Source: Mesobacillus zeae (GTDB lineage Bacteria; Bacillota; Bacilli; Bacillales; Cytobacillaceae). From it: a DNA stretch of 64,000 nt. The stretch spans positions 118,389-182,388 of the forward strand of contig NZ_QWVT01000019.1 of NCBI RefSeq assembly GCF_003570705.1. The letters run 5' to 3'. The notes beneath the pieces are model-generated. The model had not been told where the DNA came from, ran no database searches, and worked only from the letters and a program-made list of their open reading frames with translations. Shown piece after piece: positions 1 through 8,129 of this stretch. The position numbers were made by a program, and so were the translations under genes. The number at the start of each line of letters is the position of its first letter. Within the stretch, counting starts at the first letter, position 1.

Positions 1-113
1 CTGATATCTGTTCCCTTTTCATAAATATGGAAAAAACTTAAAAAAGCGAGCAAAACTGTTAATACAGACAAAATATGTACCTTGTTCATATGCCCACGAT
101 TCCATTTCTCCAA
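1..113 (-). CDS. N-terminus of a small or membrane protein, cut by the window edge
   Basis: An open frame on the minus strand runs off the left edge. From a possible TTG at 113 (or ATG at 89) it reads a short basic stretch and then a hydrophobic segment (about residues 14-28), which looks like a signal anchor. No strong ribosome binding site precedes either start, so the start is uncertain. Only about 37 codons are visible and I do not recognise the protein. Confidence 0.3.
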   Translation of the reverse strand, partial: MEKWNRGHMNKVHILSVLTVLLAFLSFFHIYEKGTDI

Positions 114-329
114 AAGATTTATACTGGTTGAATTTTTGTCCACTGAACACCCCAACCTTTTATGTAATATGTCTGCTATAAGACACTTGCTTTTACCAAA
201 AATTGCGGAAGAATAACATAACCTGAAATTGCTTTTTAAAAATAAGTTTCATTAATTGTACCTGTACGTGATTTTGGCTTGAGACAAATGGGTATGTAAC
301 TAAAAAAGGAATGGGAAAGGATGATAGAT
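114..329. other. Intergenic stretch upstream of the universal stress protein gene
   Basis: This AT-rich stretch separates the divergent partial gene and uspA and should hold both promoters. I see no convincing promoter pair, terminator or repeat in it. Confidence 0.4.
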
Positions 330-854
330 ATGTCTGTCGCCTTCAATAAAGTGATTGTCGCATTTGATAATTCTGATGAGAGCAGGCAAGCATTGAGGCT
401 AGCGAAAGAAATGAAAGTGGCACAGCCTGAAACCCAATTGATTATGGCTCATGTTTCCGAGGAAAAAATAGTTGAAACAGTCACTGAACCTAACGAGGCT
501 GCCATTACCCCTCCCAGCTTTGGGGCATACACCGTGGATGGCCTGCAAGTTCCTCCTATTTCACTGGATAATTCAGTATCGGAAAAATCCACACACGCAA
601 AGGTGGAGAAGAGCACGGATCAGGCCTTTTATAACGCAAGAAAGGAAATGGATACGATGGGAATGAATGTGGATTATCGGCTGCTTGATGGTGTTCCTCC
701 CGCCAGCCTGTGCAAGCTTGCGAGTGAGGAGCAGGCCGACTTGATCATAATTGGACAATCCAGCAAAACAGGAATCAAAAAGCTCTTTACCGGAAGCACC
801 GTCCAAAAGATGGTCGAAAATGCCCCATGCCACGTACTAATAGCAAAACTGTAA
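330..854 (+). CDS. Universal stress protein, UspA family
   Basis: Single-domain UspA-type nucleotide-binding protein, probably cytoplasmic. The N-terminal strand KVIVAFDNSDES and the C-terminal ATP-binding pattern G-x-S-x3-G-x9-GS (GQSSKTGIKKLFTGS) are typical of the ATP-binding subgroup. At about 174 residues it is longer than the usual 140-150; the extra residues lie between the first beta-alpha unit and the middle helix (about residues 45-90) and are low in conserved positions. ATG 330 is preferred over ATG 321 because the AAAGGA before it is well spaced. It appears monocistronic, with no terminator before the repeat cluster that follows. Stimulus and partner are unknown. Confidence 0.85.
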   Translation: MSVAFNKVIVAFDNSDESRQALRLAKEMKVAQPETQLIMAHVSEEKIVETVTEPNEAAITPPSFGAYTVDGLQVPPISLDNSVSEKSTHAKVEKSTDQAFYNARKEMDTMGMNVDYRLLDGVPPASLCKLASEEQADLIIIGQSSKTGIKKLFTGSTVQKMVENAPCHVLIAKL

Positions 855-1340
855 CAAGAAAAGCGGAAGCGGCCGTTTAGCGACGTATGGACTGGAGTCA
901 CCCGATTAAGATATAGGAAACACGAAGAGCGTAGCGATTCGATGTTGACTTATCGTAGAGAGGTGGGCGAAGTCCACTAGACGCTGGGCGCTGGAGCTGG
1001 ACAATGAAAAGCGGAAGCGGCCGGTTAGCGACGTATGGACTGGAGCACACCGGCACGAGATAAAGGAAAATGAAAAGCGGAAGCGCCTTGCTTAGGGGCG
1101 ACAAGCATAAGACGAGCCGGCGAGAAGGTCGTTCTTTGACCTTCTTGATGGATTGGCTTATGACTCGAGCCCCTAGGCGCTGCAGCTGGACAACACGAAG
1201 AGCGTAGCGATTCGATGTTGACTTATAACGCTACGGGCGCGAATTTTAATCTGGCGAGACCACTCTCCCTATTTTCAAGCCAATATCGGCCTGGATTTCT
1301 CTCACAGCGAGTTTTTTTACAAAACCTGCTGCTCAGAGCT
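855..1340. repeat. Cluster of dispersed Bacillus-type GAAAAGCGGAAGCG repeats
   Basis: Non-coding. It holds a 40-bp unit at 858-897 repeated at 1006-1045 with one mismatch, a 33-bp unit (starting CACGAAGAGCGTAGCG) at 921-953 repeated exactly at 1194-1226, and a longer unit at 1072-1191 that begins GAAAAGCGGAAGCGCC and ends GGCGCTGCAGCTGGAC. The long unit folds back on itself (AGCGCC with GGCGCT, GGGGC with GCCCC, AGGTC with GACCTT). I remember near-identical intergenic elements in many Bacillaceae genomes, so these look like a miniature dispersed family piled up in one place. No ORF in it is credible. Confidence 0.75.
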
Positions 1341-1393
1341 TTTTTTCGGCTTTTTTAGGTATTAATCCCCTCCTCAGGGAGGTTATTTTTTGT

Positions 1394-1498
1394 ATATCAA
1401 CCAATTTTTTAGACATATCAACCATCCACGGCGGGATATCTAGCAACTCCAGAGGGATATCAACCATCTAGCGCAATATATCGACCACACCGCCTGAT
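1394..1498. repeat. Five-unit 21-bp tandem repeat with an ATATCAACCA core
   Basis: Cores begin at 1394, 1415, 1436, 1457 and 1478, exactly 21 bp apart. The first ten bases of each unit are ATATCAACCA, ATATCAACCA, ATATCTAGCA, ATATCAACCA and ATATCGACCA; the other eleven vary. Two turns of the helix between cores would put bound proteins on one face. It lies downstream of the XRE gene terminator and is not part of a supported ORF. Function unknown. Confidence 0.7.
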
Positions 1499-1530
1499 CT
1501 GGTACGATTTCATCGAGTAGCGGGCTAATA

Positions 1531-1564
1531 AAAAGGAGGGTAGACGCTTGTCCACCCTCCTTTT
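1531..1564 (-). terminator. Intrinsic terminator of the XRE regulator
   Basis: Arms 1531-1541 and 1554-1564 are an 11-bp perfect inverted repeat ending in a T-run for the minus strand; it starts right at the stop codon of the gene at 1564-2016. Confidence 0.85.
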
Positions 1565-2016
1565 CATAGATTTGTAAGTTCTTCAAATCGATCCTTGCTT
1601 TCTTTAAGATCGAAACTGCTAAAAATGCGGTAGCCTTCTTGGTCAAGTATCCTATAGTGCTGGCTGAGCATATTCTGCTGGAGAAAAAAACCATCCCGCC
1701 GCTTGATTTCCCGCCACCATACCTTTCCCCCGAGCGTCTTTTCCTTCCGATAATCAGTCCCATCATGGGCAATCGTCTCAAGCACTTCAAGCGGCTCATC
1801 ACCAAAGATATGTTGGATCGTTTCCGTTTCCCTGAAAAGAGCACATATAGTGACAACAGCCGGCCAACTGGCAAAATTCCGGCCCTTTTCAATCTGAACT
1901 AGTGTTTTCTTGGAAATACCGATCATGTCTGCCATTTTATCCTGCGTGTAACCCATTTCTGCCCGTACCATTCTTACCTTTTCCGAAACCAACGCAACGA
2001 CTTCATCTCTAGTCAT
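1564..2016 (-). CDS. XRE-family helix-turn-helix transcriptional regulator
   Basis: Protein of 150 residues. Residues about 10-65 form a Cro/C1-type helix-turn-helix (MGYTQDKMADMIGISKKTL, then QIEKGR). The remaining 85 residues are not a domain I recognise and contain several aromatic and charged residues (KVWWREIKRRDGFF), perhaps a ligand or dimerisation part. The start ATG follows AAGGAG at 9 bp. It is a single gene with its own terminator and sits next to the repeat-rich segment, so its targets cannot be read from context. Autoregulation is common in this family but no operator is evident. Confidence 0.8.
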   Translation of the reverse strand: MTRDEVVALVSEKVRMVRAEMGYTQDKMADMIGISKKTLVQIEKGRNFASWPAVVTICALFRETETIQHIFGDEPLEVLETIAHDGTDYRKEKTLGGKVWWREIKRRDGFFLQQNMLSQHYRILDQEGYRIFSSFDLKESKDRFEELTNL

Positions 2017-2224
2017 CGTTTACTACTCCTTTTTTTCCTTTTATTGTAACTCTACACGAATATGCTGCGATTTTCAAAGTTTAAAGGAATTGAATCAATT
2101 TTTCATCGGAAACTGAGTCAGTATGCAATTTTTATTTTCCAAAAGTGCCCATCCATTTTCCTGATTTCGTATTTTATTTTCCTTTTCTTGAGAGCAACGG
2201 CAACATCTTTATTTCCCCATGCAA

Positions 2225-2250
2225 AAAGGCAGCAAAACACTGCTGCCTTT
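2225..2250 (-). terminator. Terminator of the feo operon
   Basis: Arms 2225-2234 and 2241-2250 (AAAGGCAGCA / TGCTGCCTTT) form a perfect 10-bp stem just downstream of the last feo gene. The 2017-2224 stretch between this and the XRE gene shows nothing else. Confidence 0.75.
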
Positions 2251-2261
2251 CTATAAAAAAG

Positions 2262-2417
2262 CTATTTTCTTTTTTCAGGCCCGCACGCGTTGCTGCTGCA
2301 AGAACCCTTTATCGAGCATGCCGCACATTTCCCCTGCTTCGACTTTTTAATGAATTTATAAAAGGCCCAGCCGGCATATCCAAAAATAGCACTGCCGATT
2401 ATGATATTCGCAATCAT
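2262..2417 (-). CDS. Small FeoB-associated Cys-rich membrane protein
   Basis: About 51 residues: one N-terminal membrane segment (MIANIIIGSAIFGYAGWAF) followed by a basic linker and a cysteine cluster C-x2-C-x5-C-x4-C. Proteins of this shape commonly follow feoB in Firmicutes and are annotated as FeoB-associated Cys-rich membrane proteins; a role as an accessory or redox/metal-binding subunit is inference. The start is uncertain: ATG 2417 matches related proteins best, ATG 2429 is possible, and a longer frame would overlap feoB. It is the last gene of feoA-feoB and is followed by the operon terminator. Confidence 0.7.
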   Translation of the reverse strand: MIANIIIGSAIFGYAGWAFYKFIKKSKQGKCAACSIKGSCSSNACGPEKRK

Positions 2418-2448
2418 TTCTGACACCATTCCTTTCGCATTTGCTTTT

Positions 2449-4455
2449 TTAAGCCCATCCAGCAAGCTTTCCTCCCTGGTAGACAATGAATGAAAGCAGA
2501 TAAGCGATCAATAAGGCATAGCCAATAGAAAATGCCGTCCAGCGCCTTGATCCAGTTTCTTTATATATTGTTGCAGCCGTTGCCAGGCACGGAACATACA
2601 GCAGGATAAAAACCATAAAGCTGTAAGCAGCAAGCGGTGTGAAATGCTGGGAAAGCAATCCCTGCAGTGTGGCTTCATCCGGAACAAAGTAGATGATGTT
2701 CATCGTTGAAATAATTGATTCCTTCGCCAGGAACCCTGTCAACAGGGAGGCGCCTGCCTGCCATGTCCCAAATCCAATCGGGGCAAAAATCGGGGCGAAA
2801 ATTCCTCCGATCATCGCCAGATAGCTATCGTCCATCGGCACTTTCAGTCCCCCGGGCCCTGCATATGACAGCAGCCAAATCAGAACCGATCCGGCAAAGA
2901 TGAAAGTTCCGGCCTTTTTGACAAAACCTTTACCCTTTTCCCATGTACTTCTCCACAGAGCCTGAATTTGTGGAACCCTGTATGGAGGAAGCTCGATGAC
3001 AAACAGTGATGTTTCACCCTTAAGGACTGTAATTGAGAATATTTTTGCAAGTATAAGTGCTACAACTATCCCTAAAACATAAAGGCTTAAGACAATGAGC
3101 GCTTTATCTCCTGCAAAGAATGCTCCTGCGAACAAGGCATATACAGGTAGCCGCGCCGAACATGACATCAGCGGCGTCAAAAGAATTGTCAGCAGCCTTT
3201 CCTTCGGTGTCTCAATTGTCCTTGCCGCCATAATCCCGGGAACATTGCACCCGAAACCAATCATCATAGGGATGAATGCCTTGCCATTCAGCCCTGCTGC
3301 TTCCATCACCCGGTCCATAACCAACGCCACTCGTGCCATATACCCTGAGTCCTCCAGCAAGGAAATGAAAAAGAACAGGATGAATATTTGCGGGACAAAT
3401 ACAAGTACACCGCCCACACCTGCAACAATGCCGTCGAGAATCAATGCATTTATAAACTCTGAGGCGCCCACTGCGGCAAGCCCGGCGGAAATCCAGTCTG
3501 TAACAGGCCCGGTAATCACCGCATCAAGCGCGTCTGACAGTGGAAAGCCTAGCCAGTCAAATGTTAGCATAAACATGAGATACATCAATAAAAGGAATAG
3601 CGGAATCCCCAGGATTTTATTTGTAGCAATCCTGTCTATCTTTTCAGAGAGCGGCGTCCCGGCCCCCTCTGTCCTTACCATTGAGCGTGCGACAACTGTT
3701 TCGATCGCTTCGCTCCGCTTCCGGTACATATATTGTTCCAGTGTTTCTTTTACTCCATCAGTTTTTAATTGCGTCTCTACAAATTCAAGCAGTTCATTAA
3801 GTTCTGAACCGCCGATAAAATTCAGTAAAAATTCCCTGACATACTGGTTTCCTTCGAGGAATTGAATGGCGAGCCAGCGGGCAGGAATCTTCGTGCGTCC
3901 TGCAAGCTTTTCTTTAAGCGCCGCAGTTGCCTTTTCCACAGCAGGGCCATAATCCACCTCAAAGGCTATATCAGGCTGGCCAGCTTCGGCAGAAATCATT
4001 TCAGCCAAAGAGTCACAGCCTTTCCCCGTCCTCGCAACCACCGGCACAACAGGAACACCAAGACAAGCTGAAAGATTACGGCTGTCTATTTTAATTCCCC
4101 GGTTGCCGGCAACGTCGACCATGTTCAAACCTATGACAATCGGAGCACCGAATTCCAGCAGCTGGATTGTCAAATGAAGATTTCTTCTAAGCTGGGAAGC
4201 ATCAAGAATATTCAGCAGCATATCAAACGGTTCGTTTAGGAAAAAAATCGTGACAACTCCTTCATCTTTTGAAAGAGGGTTCAGCGTGTAGACACCTGGA
4301 AGGTCAATCAGCTGGTCTCGCTGATTTTTCAGGATTCCCACTTTTTTCTCGACAGTGACTCCGCTCCAGTTGCCCACATATTCATACGATCCAGTTAAAT
4401 TATTAAATAGCGAGGTTTTCCCTGTATTAGGGTTCCCGATTAATGCAATATCCAT
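2449..4455 (-). CDS. feoB: Ferrous iron transport protein B
   Basis: Membrane Fe(II) transporter of 668 residues with an N-terminal G-protein domain. G1 GNPNTGKT is at residues 7-14, the switch threonine near T34, G3 DLPG at 51-54 and G4 NMVD at 111-114. The C-terminal part has two Gate-type membrane blocks with about eight or more membrane segments. The start ATG abuts the feoA stop with no spacer, and its ribosome binding site GGAGAGGG lies inside the end of feoA, pointing to translational coupling. Regulation by iron is indicated by the Fur box in front of feoA. Confidence 0.95.
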   Translation of the reverse strand: MDIALIGNPNTGKTSLFNNLTGSYEYVGNWSGVTVEKKVGILKNQRDQLIDLPGVYTLNPLSKDEGVVTIFFLNEPFDMLLNILDASQLRRNLHLTIQLLEFGAPIVIGLNMVDVAGNRGIKIDSRNLSACLGVPVVPVVARTGKGCDSLAEMISAEAGQPDIAFEVDYGPAVEKATAALKEKLAGRTKIPARWLAIQFLEGNQYVREFLLNFIGGSELNELLEFVETQLKTDGVKETLEQYMYRKRSEAIETVVARSMVRTEGAGTPLSEKIDRIATNKILGIPLFLLLMYLMFMLTFDWLGFPLSDALDAVITGPVTDWISAGLAAVGASEFINALILDGIVAGVGGVLVFVPQIFILFFFISLLEDSGYMARVALVMDRVMEAAGLNGKAFIPMMIGFGCNVPGIMAARTIETPKERLLTILLTPLMSCSARLPVYALFAGAFFAGDKALIVLSLYVLGIVVALILAKIFSITVLKGETSLFVIELPPYRVPQIQALWRSTWEKGKGFVKKAGTFIFAGSVLIWLLSYAGPGGLKVPMDDSYLAMIGGIFAPIFAPIGFGTWQAGASLLTGFLAKESIISTMNIIYFVPDEATLQGLLSQHFTPLAAYSFMVFILLYVPCLATAATIYKETGSRRWTAFSIGYALLIAYLLSFIVYQGGKLAGWA

Positions 4456-4728
4456 CTATACCCTCTCCACTTCAATACGGAAGGCTTCCCTGCGGCGGAT
4501 ACCAACGCATTGACCGCATGATTCGAGCATAACCGGACCGCCAAATGGAAGCACACATTTAATGCATACCTCCGCCCCCTCGGCAATACCAAGATCGAGA
4601 AGCCGCCTTCTGACGAACCGGTCTGCTCCTGAAATACTTTTTATCAGCGCTTTTTCACCTTTTTTCATTTCACCAAGCATCGCCATCACCTTTTCTATTG
4701 TCATCACAGGCATCAAACCTGGATTCAT
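4456..4728 (-). CDS. feoA: Ferrous iron transport accessory protein A
   Basis: SH3-like cytoplasmic FeoA domain of about 80 residues with the typical pattern of a ribosome-like beta fold (IKSISGADRFVRRRLLDLGI and PFGGPVML). It is thought to bind the G-domain of FeoB. Several in-frame starts exist (ATG 4728, ATG 4713, ATG 4704); none has a strong ribosome binding site, and the Fur box at 4734-4748 lies immediately upstream, so the first or second is more likely than a start far upstream. Confidence 0.9.
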   Translation of the reverse strand: MNPGLMPVMTIEKVMAMLGEMKKGEKALIKSISGADRFVRRRLLDLGIAEGAEVCIKCVLPFGGPVMLESCGQCVGIRRREAFRIEVERV

Positions 4729-4733
4729 CCAAT

Positions 4734-4748
4734 TGAGAATGATTATCT
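4734..4748 (-). promoter_or_regulatory. Fur box in front of feoA
   Basis: On the minus strand the 15-mer reads AGATAATCATTCTCA, matching 13 of 15 positions of the Bacillus 7-1-7 Fur consensus TGATAATNATTATCA. It sits a few bases from the feoA start, where binding would block initiation. Iron-Fur repression of the feo operon is the expected consequence. Confidence 0.8.
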
Positions 4749-4880
4749 TTATTTAATCAAAAATCAGGAATTATTCAAGTGATTTTTATCACATTTCAAG
4801 AATTAGTAACAATCTTGCCGGTGAAAATCCATATTCTTGACAAAAAGTGTACACTGGTGATGGAAAATTTACACAAAAAA

Positions 4881-4903
4881 GAAGGGCGTGTTAACACCCT
4901 TCT
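4881..4903 (-). terminator. Terminator of thiT
   Basis: A hairpin (GAAGGGCGTG with ACACCCTTC, loop TTA) followed on the minus strand by a run of T (TTCTTTTTTG...) immediately after the thiT stop. Confidence 0.7.
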
Positions 4904-5471
4904 AAAGCATCCTTTTCGGTATCGCCGACAGGATAAGAATAATTAAAATGATGCATAGGATCATGCTGGGAATCATGTATGAGCCGTTATAAGTCAAGGA
5001 GAACCAAGAGGCTGGGATGTTTTTGGGCGCATAAGACCCAAAAAAGATCCATCCGGTGAAGAAGTGGGCGACATATCGCAGCCCTCCTCCGATAAGAACA
5101 GCCCAGACAATGAGCTTTTTCAGCCTTTTTCCATCCCCATCCCTAAAAGCAATTTTTATCTGTCCGCTCAATAGCCCGGCAAAGCCGACAACCGTAAACG
5201 CAACCAAATAATCGACGATTCCCTGAACCGGATGGTAAATCTTTGGCATCCCGATGGCGAACTGGAGCAGGCCGAACAAAAAGCCTGTGAGCAGACCGCC
5301 CTTCAAGCCCCAGCGGATGGCCATCAAGAATACCGGAACCATCGCGATCGATACAGAACCCCCTTGCGGCCAAATCCTTGAAAAAATAAAATTTGATACA
5401 AGGTCAAGCAAATACGCGAGTGCCGCGAAGACTGCCATTTCAATTAAAAATAAAGTGCGTTTTCTATCCAA
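4902..5471 (-). CDS. thiT: Thiamine transporter ThiT, S-component of an ECF transporter
   Basis: Small integral membrane protein (189 residues, about six membrane segments) that captures thiamine and works with a shared ECF energising module encoded elsewhere. Length, hydrophobicity and the conserved motif run (FSRIWPQGGSVSIAMVPVF, GIVDY) match the YuaJ/ThiT family. The start is TTG at 5471, seven bases after an AAGGAGG. A TPP riboswitch with terminator precedes it, which fixes the substrate class with good confidence. Confidence 0.93.
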   Translation of the reverse strand: MDRKRTLFLIEMAVFAALAYLLDLVSNFIFSRIWPQGGSVSIAMVPVFLMAIRWGLKGGLLTGFLFGLLQFAIGMPKIYHPVQGIVDYLVAFTVVGFAGLLSGQIKIAFRDGDGKRLKKLIVWAVLIGGGLRYVAHFFTGWIFFGSYAPKNIPASWFSLTYNGSYMIPSMILCIILIILILSAIPKRML

Positions 5472-5526
5472 TATAATTCCTCCTTCTTGTCAAGAATGAG
5501 GATAAGCCTGTCCCCTTTGCAGATGC

Positions 5527-5560
5527 AAAAAAAAACAATCCGAATAAGGATACGGATTGC
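5527..5560 (-). terminator. Riboswitch-controlled terminator in the thiT leader
   Basis: Hairpin CAATCCG (5536-5542) / CGGATTG (5553-5559) followed by a nine-base T-run on the minus strand, between the TPP aptamer and the thiT ribosome binding site. Premature termination when TPP is bound is the expected mechanism. Confidence 0.85.
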
Positions 5561-5571
5561 TTTCTTATCGT

Positions 5572-5664
5572 ATCCACATTCCTGCGCTAGCATTAACTAA
5601 CAGGTTCAAAGGGTCTGAACTAAAATCGCTCACTCTCAGCTGCTTCAGGCAGCTCCCCCTGTGG
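5572..5664 (-). promoter_or_regulatory. TPP riboswitch (THI element)
   Basis: The minus strand carries the conserved THI blocks in order: GGGGAGCTGCC, GCTGAGAGTGAG, CAGACCCTTTGAACCTG, TTAATGCTAGCGCAGG. These are diagnostic of the TPP aptamer. It controls thiT through the terminator at 5527-5560. Confidence 0.96.
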
Positions 5665-5882
5665 TTTATGAAAGTTTTATCCTACTGAATATACTACTAT
5701 TATTCAGGGGTGGCAAGGAAAATAATCCGCTGCTGGTGAATGGGAAAACAAAACCAATTGAACGATTAAAACATTTTTGGCCGGGCCCAAAACTCCTTCC
5801 CGGGACATACAATTTTGCTGTAGACCCACTAAAGCTCCATTTGGTAGAGTTAAGTTGGCAATGAACAATGGAGGAAAAGTCT

Positions 5883-6764
5883 ATGGATAGAAGTGAACAA
5901 ATTAAAGCTGGTGAAGTAGGAGCATGGGTAAGCATCTTCGCGTATATCATCCTTGCAGCAGTGAAACTGGCTGTCGGCAAAATCAGCCACTCTGAGGGTC
6001 TGTGGGCGGATGGCTTAAATAACTCCACCGATATTATTGCATCCATTGCAGTTCTGATTGGTTTGAAAATATCTCGTAAACCAGCAGACCAAGACCACTT
6101 ATACGGACACTACAGGGCCGAAGCAGTCGCTTCACTAGTGGCCGCCTTTATTATGGTAACAGTCGGCATTCAGGTTATCATTGGCGGAATTCAGTCCGCT
6201 GTAAATCCAAGCCCTGAAACACCACAATGGATCTCAGCATGGGTAGCGTTGGCATGCGCAGCTGCCATGTACGGAGTTTACCGCTACAACTTGGCACTAG
6301 GAAATAAAATACAGAGTTCAAGCATTAAAGCAGTCGCTTATGACAACCGTTCTGACGCTTTAGTCAGTATCGGGGCATTTGCCGGAATCGTCGGAACCAA
6401 GTCGGGTATCGAATTTCTTGACACATTGGCGGCCATCTTAGTCGGGCTCGTAATCTGCAGGACAGCATGGTCGATTTTCTATGATGCTTCCCACACGCTC
6501 ACAGATGGTTTTGATACCGATTCAATGAAGAAAATAAAAGAGAAGGTCAGAGACACTGCAGGCGTCCAGGAAGTGACTGATATTAAAGCGAGGATGCATG
6601 GCAATCTAGTGCTTGTCGAAGCCACCATTCGTGTTAATCCAAGCCTTAATGTGATCGAAAGCCATGAAATTACCGAGCTGATCGAACAAAAGTTAAAAAC
6701 AGAATGCAATGTTAGCAGTGCCACTATACATATCGAGCCTTTTCAAACTCTTTCGGAGAATTGA
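5883..6764 (+). CDS. mneS: Cation diffusion facilitator, MneS-like
   Basis: Membrane cation/proton antiporter of 293 residues with about six membrane segments and a C-terminal cytoplasmic ferredoxin-like domain (about 215-290). The metal site motif ADGLNNSTD in helix 2 and YDNRSDALVS in helix 5 supply the D-x3-D residues. The sequence resembles B. subtilis MneS (YeaB), a manganese exporter; substrate is inferred from that. ATG 5883 follows GGAGGAAAAGTCT and is preferred over the ATG that is part of the GGAGG region at 5868. No MntR-type operator was recognised upstream. Confidence 0.85.
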   Translation: MDRSEQIKAGEVGAWVSIFAYIILAAVKLAVGKISHSEGLWADGLNNSTDIIASIAVLIGLKISRKPADQDHLYGHYRAEAVASLVAAFIMVTVGIQVIIGGIQSAVNPSPETPQWISAWVALACAAAMYGVYRYNLALGNKIQSSSIKAVAYDNRSDALVSIGAFAGIVGTKSGIEFLDTLAAILVGLVICRTAWSIFYDASHTLTDGFDTDSMKKIKEKVRDTAGVQEVTDIKARMHGNLVLVEATIRVNPSLNVIESHEITELIEQKLKTECNVSSATIHIEPFQTLSEN

Positions 6765-6859
6765 CGAGCACGCCGTACGTTAATAAGAATAAAATTTCGT
6801 AAGGAAGAACTCTCCTTTTTTGATTCTGATTCTCATTTTTGTATCCTTCTACCTAGTTA

Positions 6860-6866
6860 TTCGACA
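6860..6866. promoter_or_regulatory. Possible Spo0A box (TTCGACA)
   Basis: A perfect 7-mer TTCGACA (reverse complement TGTCGAA) lies 60 bp upstream of the histidine kinase start. A single 7-mer can occur by chance, so this is weak evidence for Spo0A control. Confidence 0.3.
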
Positions 6867-6926
6867 AAGGATTTTTTTCTTTTTTACAGAATAAGTAACA
6901 TACAAGGTGAAGTGGGGGAAACAAAA

Positions 6927-8078
6927 ATGGAAGCAGTTGCAAAAAGAAGATTAGTGGAGTTTCTAGAAAGTGAAAAAGATCATTTTTTAGCTGAATGGCA
7001 TCTTAATATTATTATTGAAGCGGAAGATCCTTTCAAATCGAAGTTCATTGATAATGCAGAAGAAATGTTCCGCATGATTTTAGAGCTTTTCTCTAAGCCC
7101 GACAGTGAATTGGAAAAATATATTCAAAAACTCGCTTTTGAGGTAGGAGAAGAACGTGTTCAGGCAAACATCAATATTGGTGATTTTGTTTACAACGTCA
7201 ACCTTGGCCGTTCAATTATTTATCGAAACTTAAATAAACTCGGAGTCGCATGGGAAGAACTCCAGGATTCAATTGACAGGATCAACTACTGCTTTGACCA
7301 TTTTCTTTACTATGCCGTCTCTTACTATAATGAGCAAAAGAACAAAATCATCGAGGAGAAAAACCAGTTTATCGACTCGACGCATAAAGATCGGCTTACC
7401 CTGCTGGGGCAGATGACCTCCAGCTTCATTCATGAATTCCGAAATCCTTTGACTTCCATACAGGGATTCATCCAGCTTTTGAAATCAGACTATCCCGAAA
7501 TGAAGTACCTTGAAATCATTTCAAATGAAATTGAGCAGCTGAATTTTCGGATTTCACAATTTCTTCTTCTTTCGAAAAAAGAACTGATTGGCAAGGAAAA
7601 AACTTACTTTTCGCTTAACCGGATGATTGATGAGGTTCTCGTCTTCCTATATCCCAGCATCCTTGACACAAAAGTTAAGGTCATCAAGGAAACGCCAAAA
7701 GAAATGCAGCTTTTCGGCTACGCCGATGAAATCAGGCAAGTTCTTATCAATATCGTATTCAATGCCATAGATGTGCTGAGCCAGTATCGCGATGATCCTC
7801 GAATTGAAATCAAGGGGAAAATGGTGAACGAGACACATATCAAAGTTGAAATTTCAAACAATGGGCCAGCCATTCCTGAAAACTTGCTTAAATCCATCTT
7901 CGAGCCATTTGTAACTACAAAGAAGCTCGGCACCGGACTTGGATTGTTTGTTTGCCGGGAAATCATTGAAAAGCATAAGGGGATTTTGGCCTGTACATCC
8001 GAGCCGGATAAAACAGAGTTTATCATCCTCCTTCCTGCTGCCAATGATGAGCCGGAAGAAAAACTCCCTCAGCTGTAA
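6927..8078 (+). CDS. Soluble sporulation-type sensor histidine kinase
   Basis: Protein of 383 residues with no membrane segment. The N-terminal 140 residues are helical and resemble the RsbR-type globin-like N-terminal domains; a coiled linker leads to HisKA with SSFIHEFRNPLTS (phospho-acceptor H169), then an HATPase domain with the N box (NIVFNAIDVL) and a G2 box GTGLGLFV. The HisKA sequence resembles that of KinA-KinE orphan kinases that feed Spo0F, and no response regulator is adjacent, so a role in the sporulation or stress phosphorelay is inferred. ATG 6927 follows GGGGGA at 7 bp. Confidence 0.85.
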   Translation: MEAVAKRRLVEFLESEKDHFLAEWHLNIIIEAEDPFKSKFIDNAEEMFRMILELFSKPDSELEKYIQKLAFEVGEERVQANINIGDFVYNVNLGRSIIYRNLNKLGVAWEELQDSIDRINYCFDHFLYYAVSYYNEQKNKIIEEKNQFIDSTHKDRLTLLGQMTSSFIHEFRNPLTSIQGFIQLLKSDYPEMKYLEIISNEIEQLNFRISQFLLLSKKELIGKEKTYFSLNRMIDEVLVFLYPSILDTKVKVIKETPKEMQLFGYADEIRQVLINIVFNAIDVLSQYRDDPRIEIKGKMVNETHIKVEISNNGPAIPENLLKSIFEPFVTTKKLGTGLGLFVCREIIEKHKGILACTSEPDKTEFIILLPAANDEPEEKLPQL

Positions 8079-8096
8079 TACAGCGCGGGAGTTTTT
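8060..8096. terminator. Bidirectional terminator between the kinase and the symporter
   Basis: Stem AAAACTCCC (8060-8068) with GGGAGTTTT (8087-8095) and T-runs on both strands; serves the convergent genes ending at 8078 and 8130. Confidence 0.8.
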
Positions 8097-8129
8097 TTAT
8101 TATACAGCTTACACTGGCGTGAGCAATTT

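Noticed and set aside
1394..1498. CRISPR-like array
   Set aside because: The period is 21 bp with a 10-bp core, far too short for repeat-spacer units, and no cas gene is present.
3095..3865. 256-residue plus-strand frame opposite feoB
   Set aside because: It is antisense to a firmly assigned gene, has no ribosome binding site and an unnatural serine/proline-rich composition.
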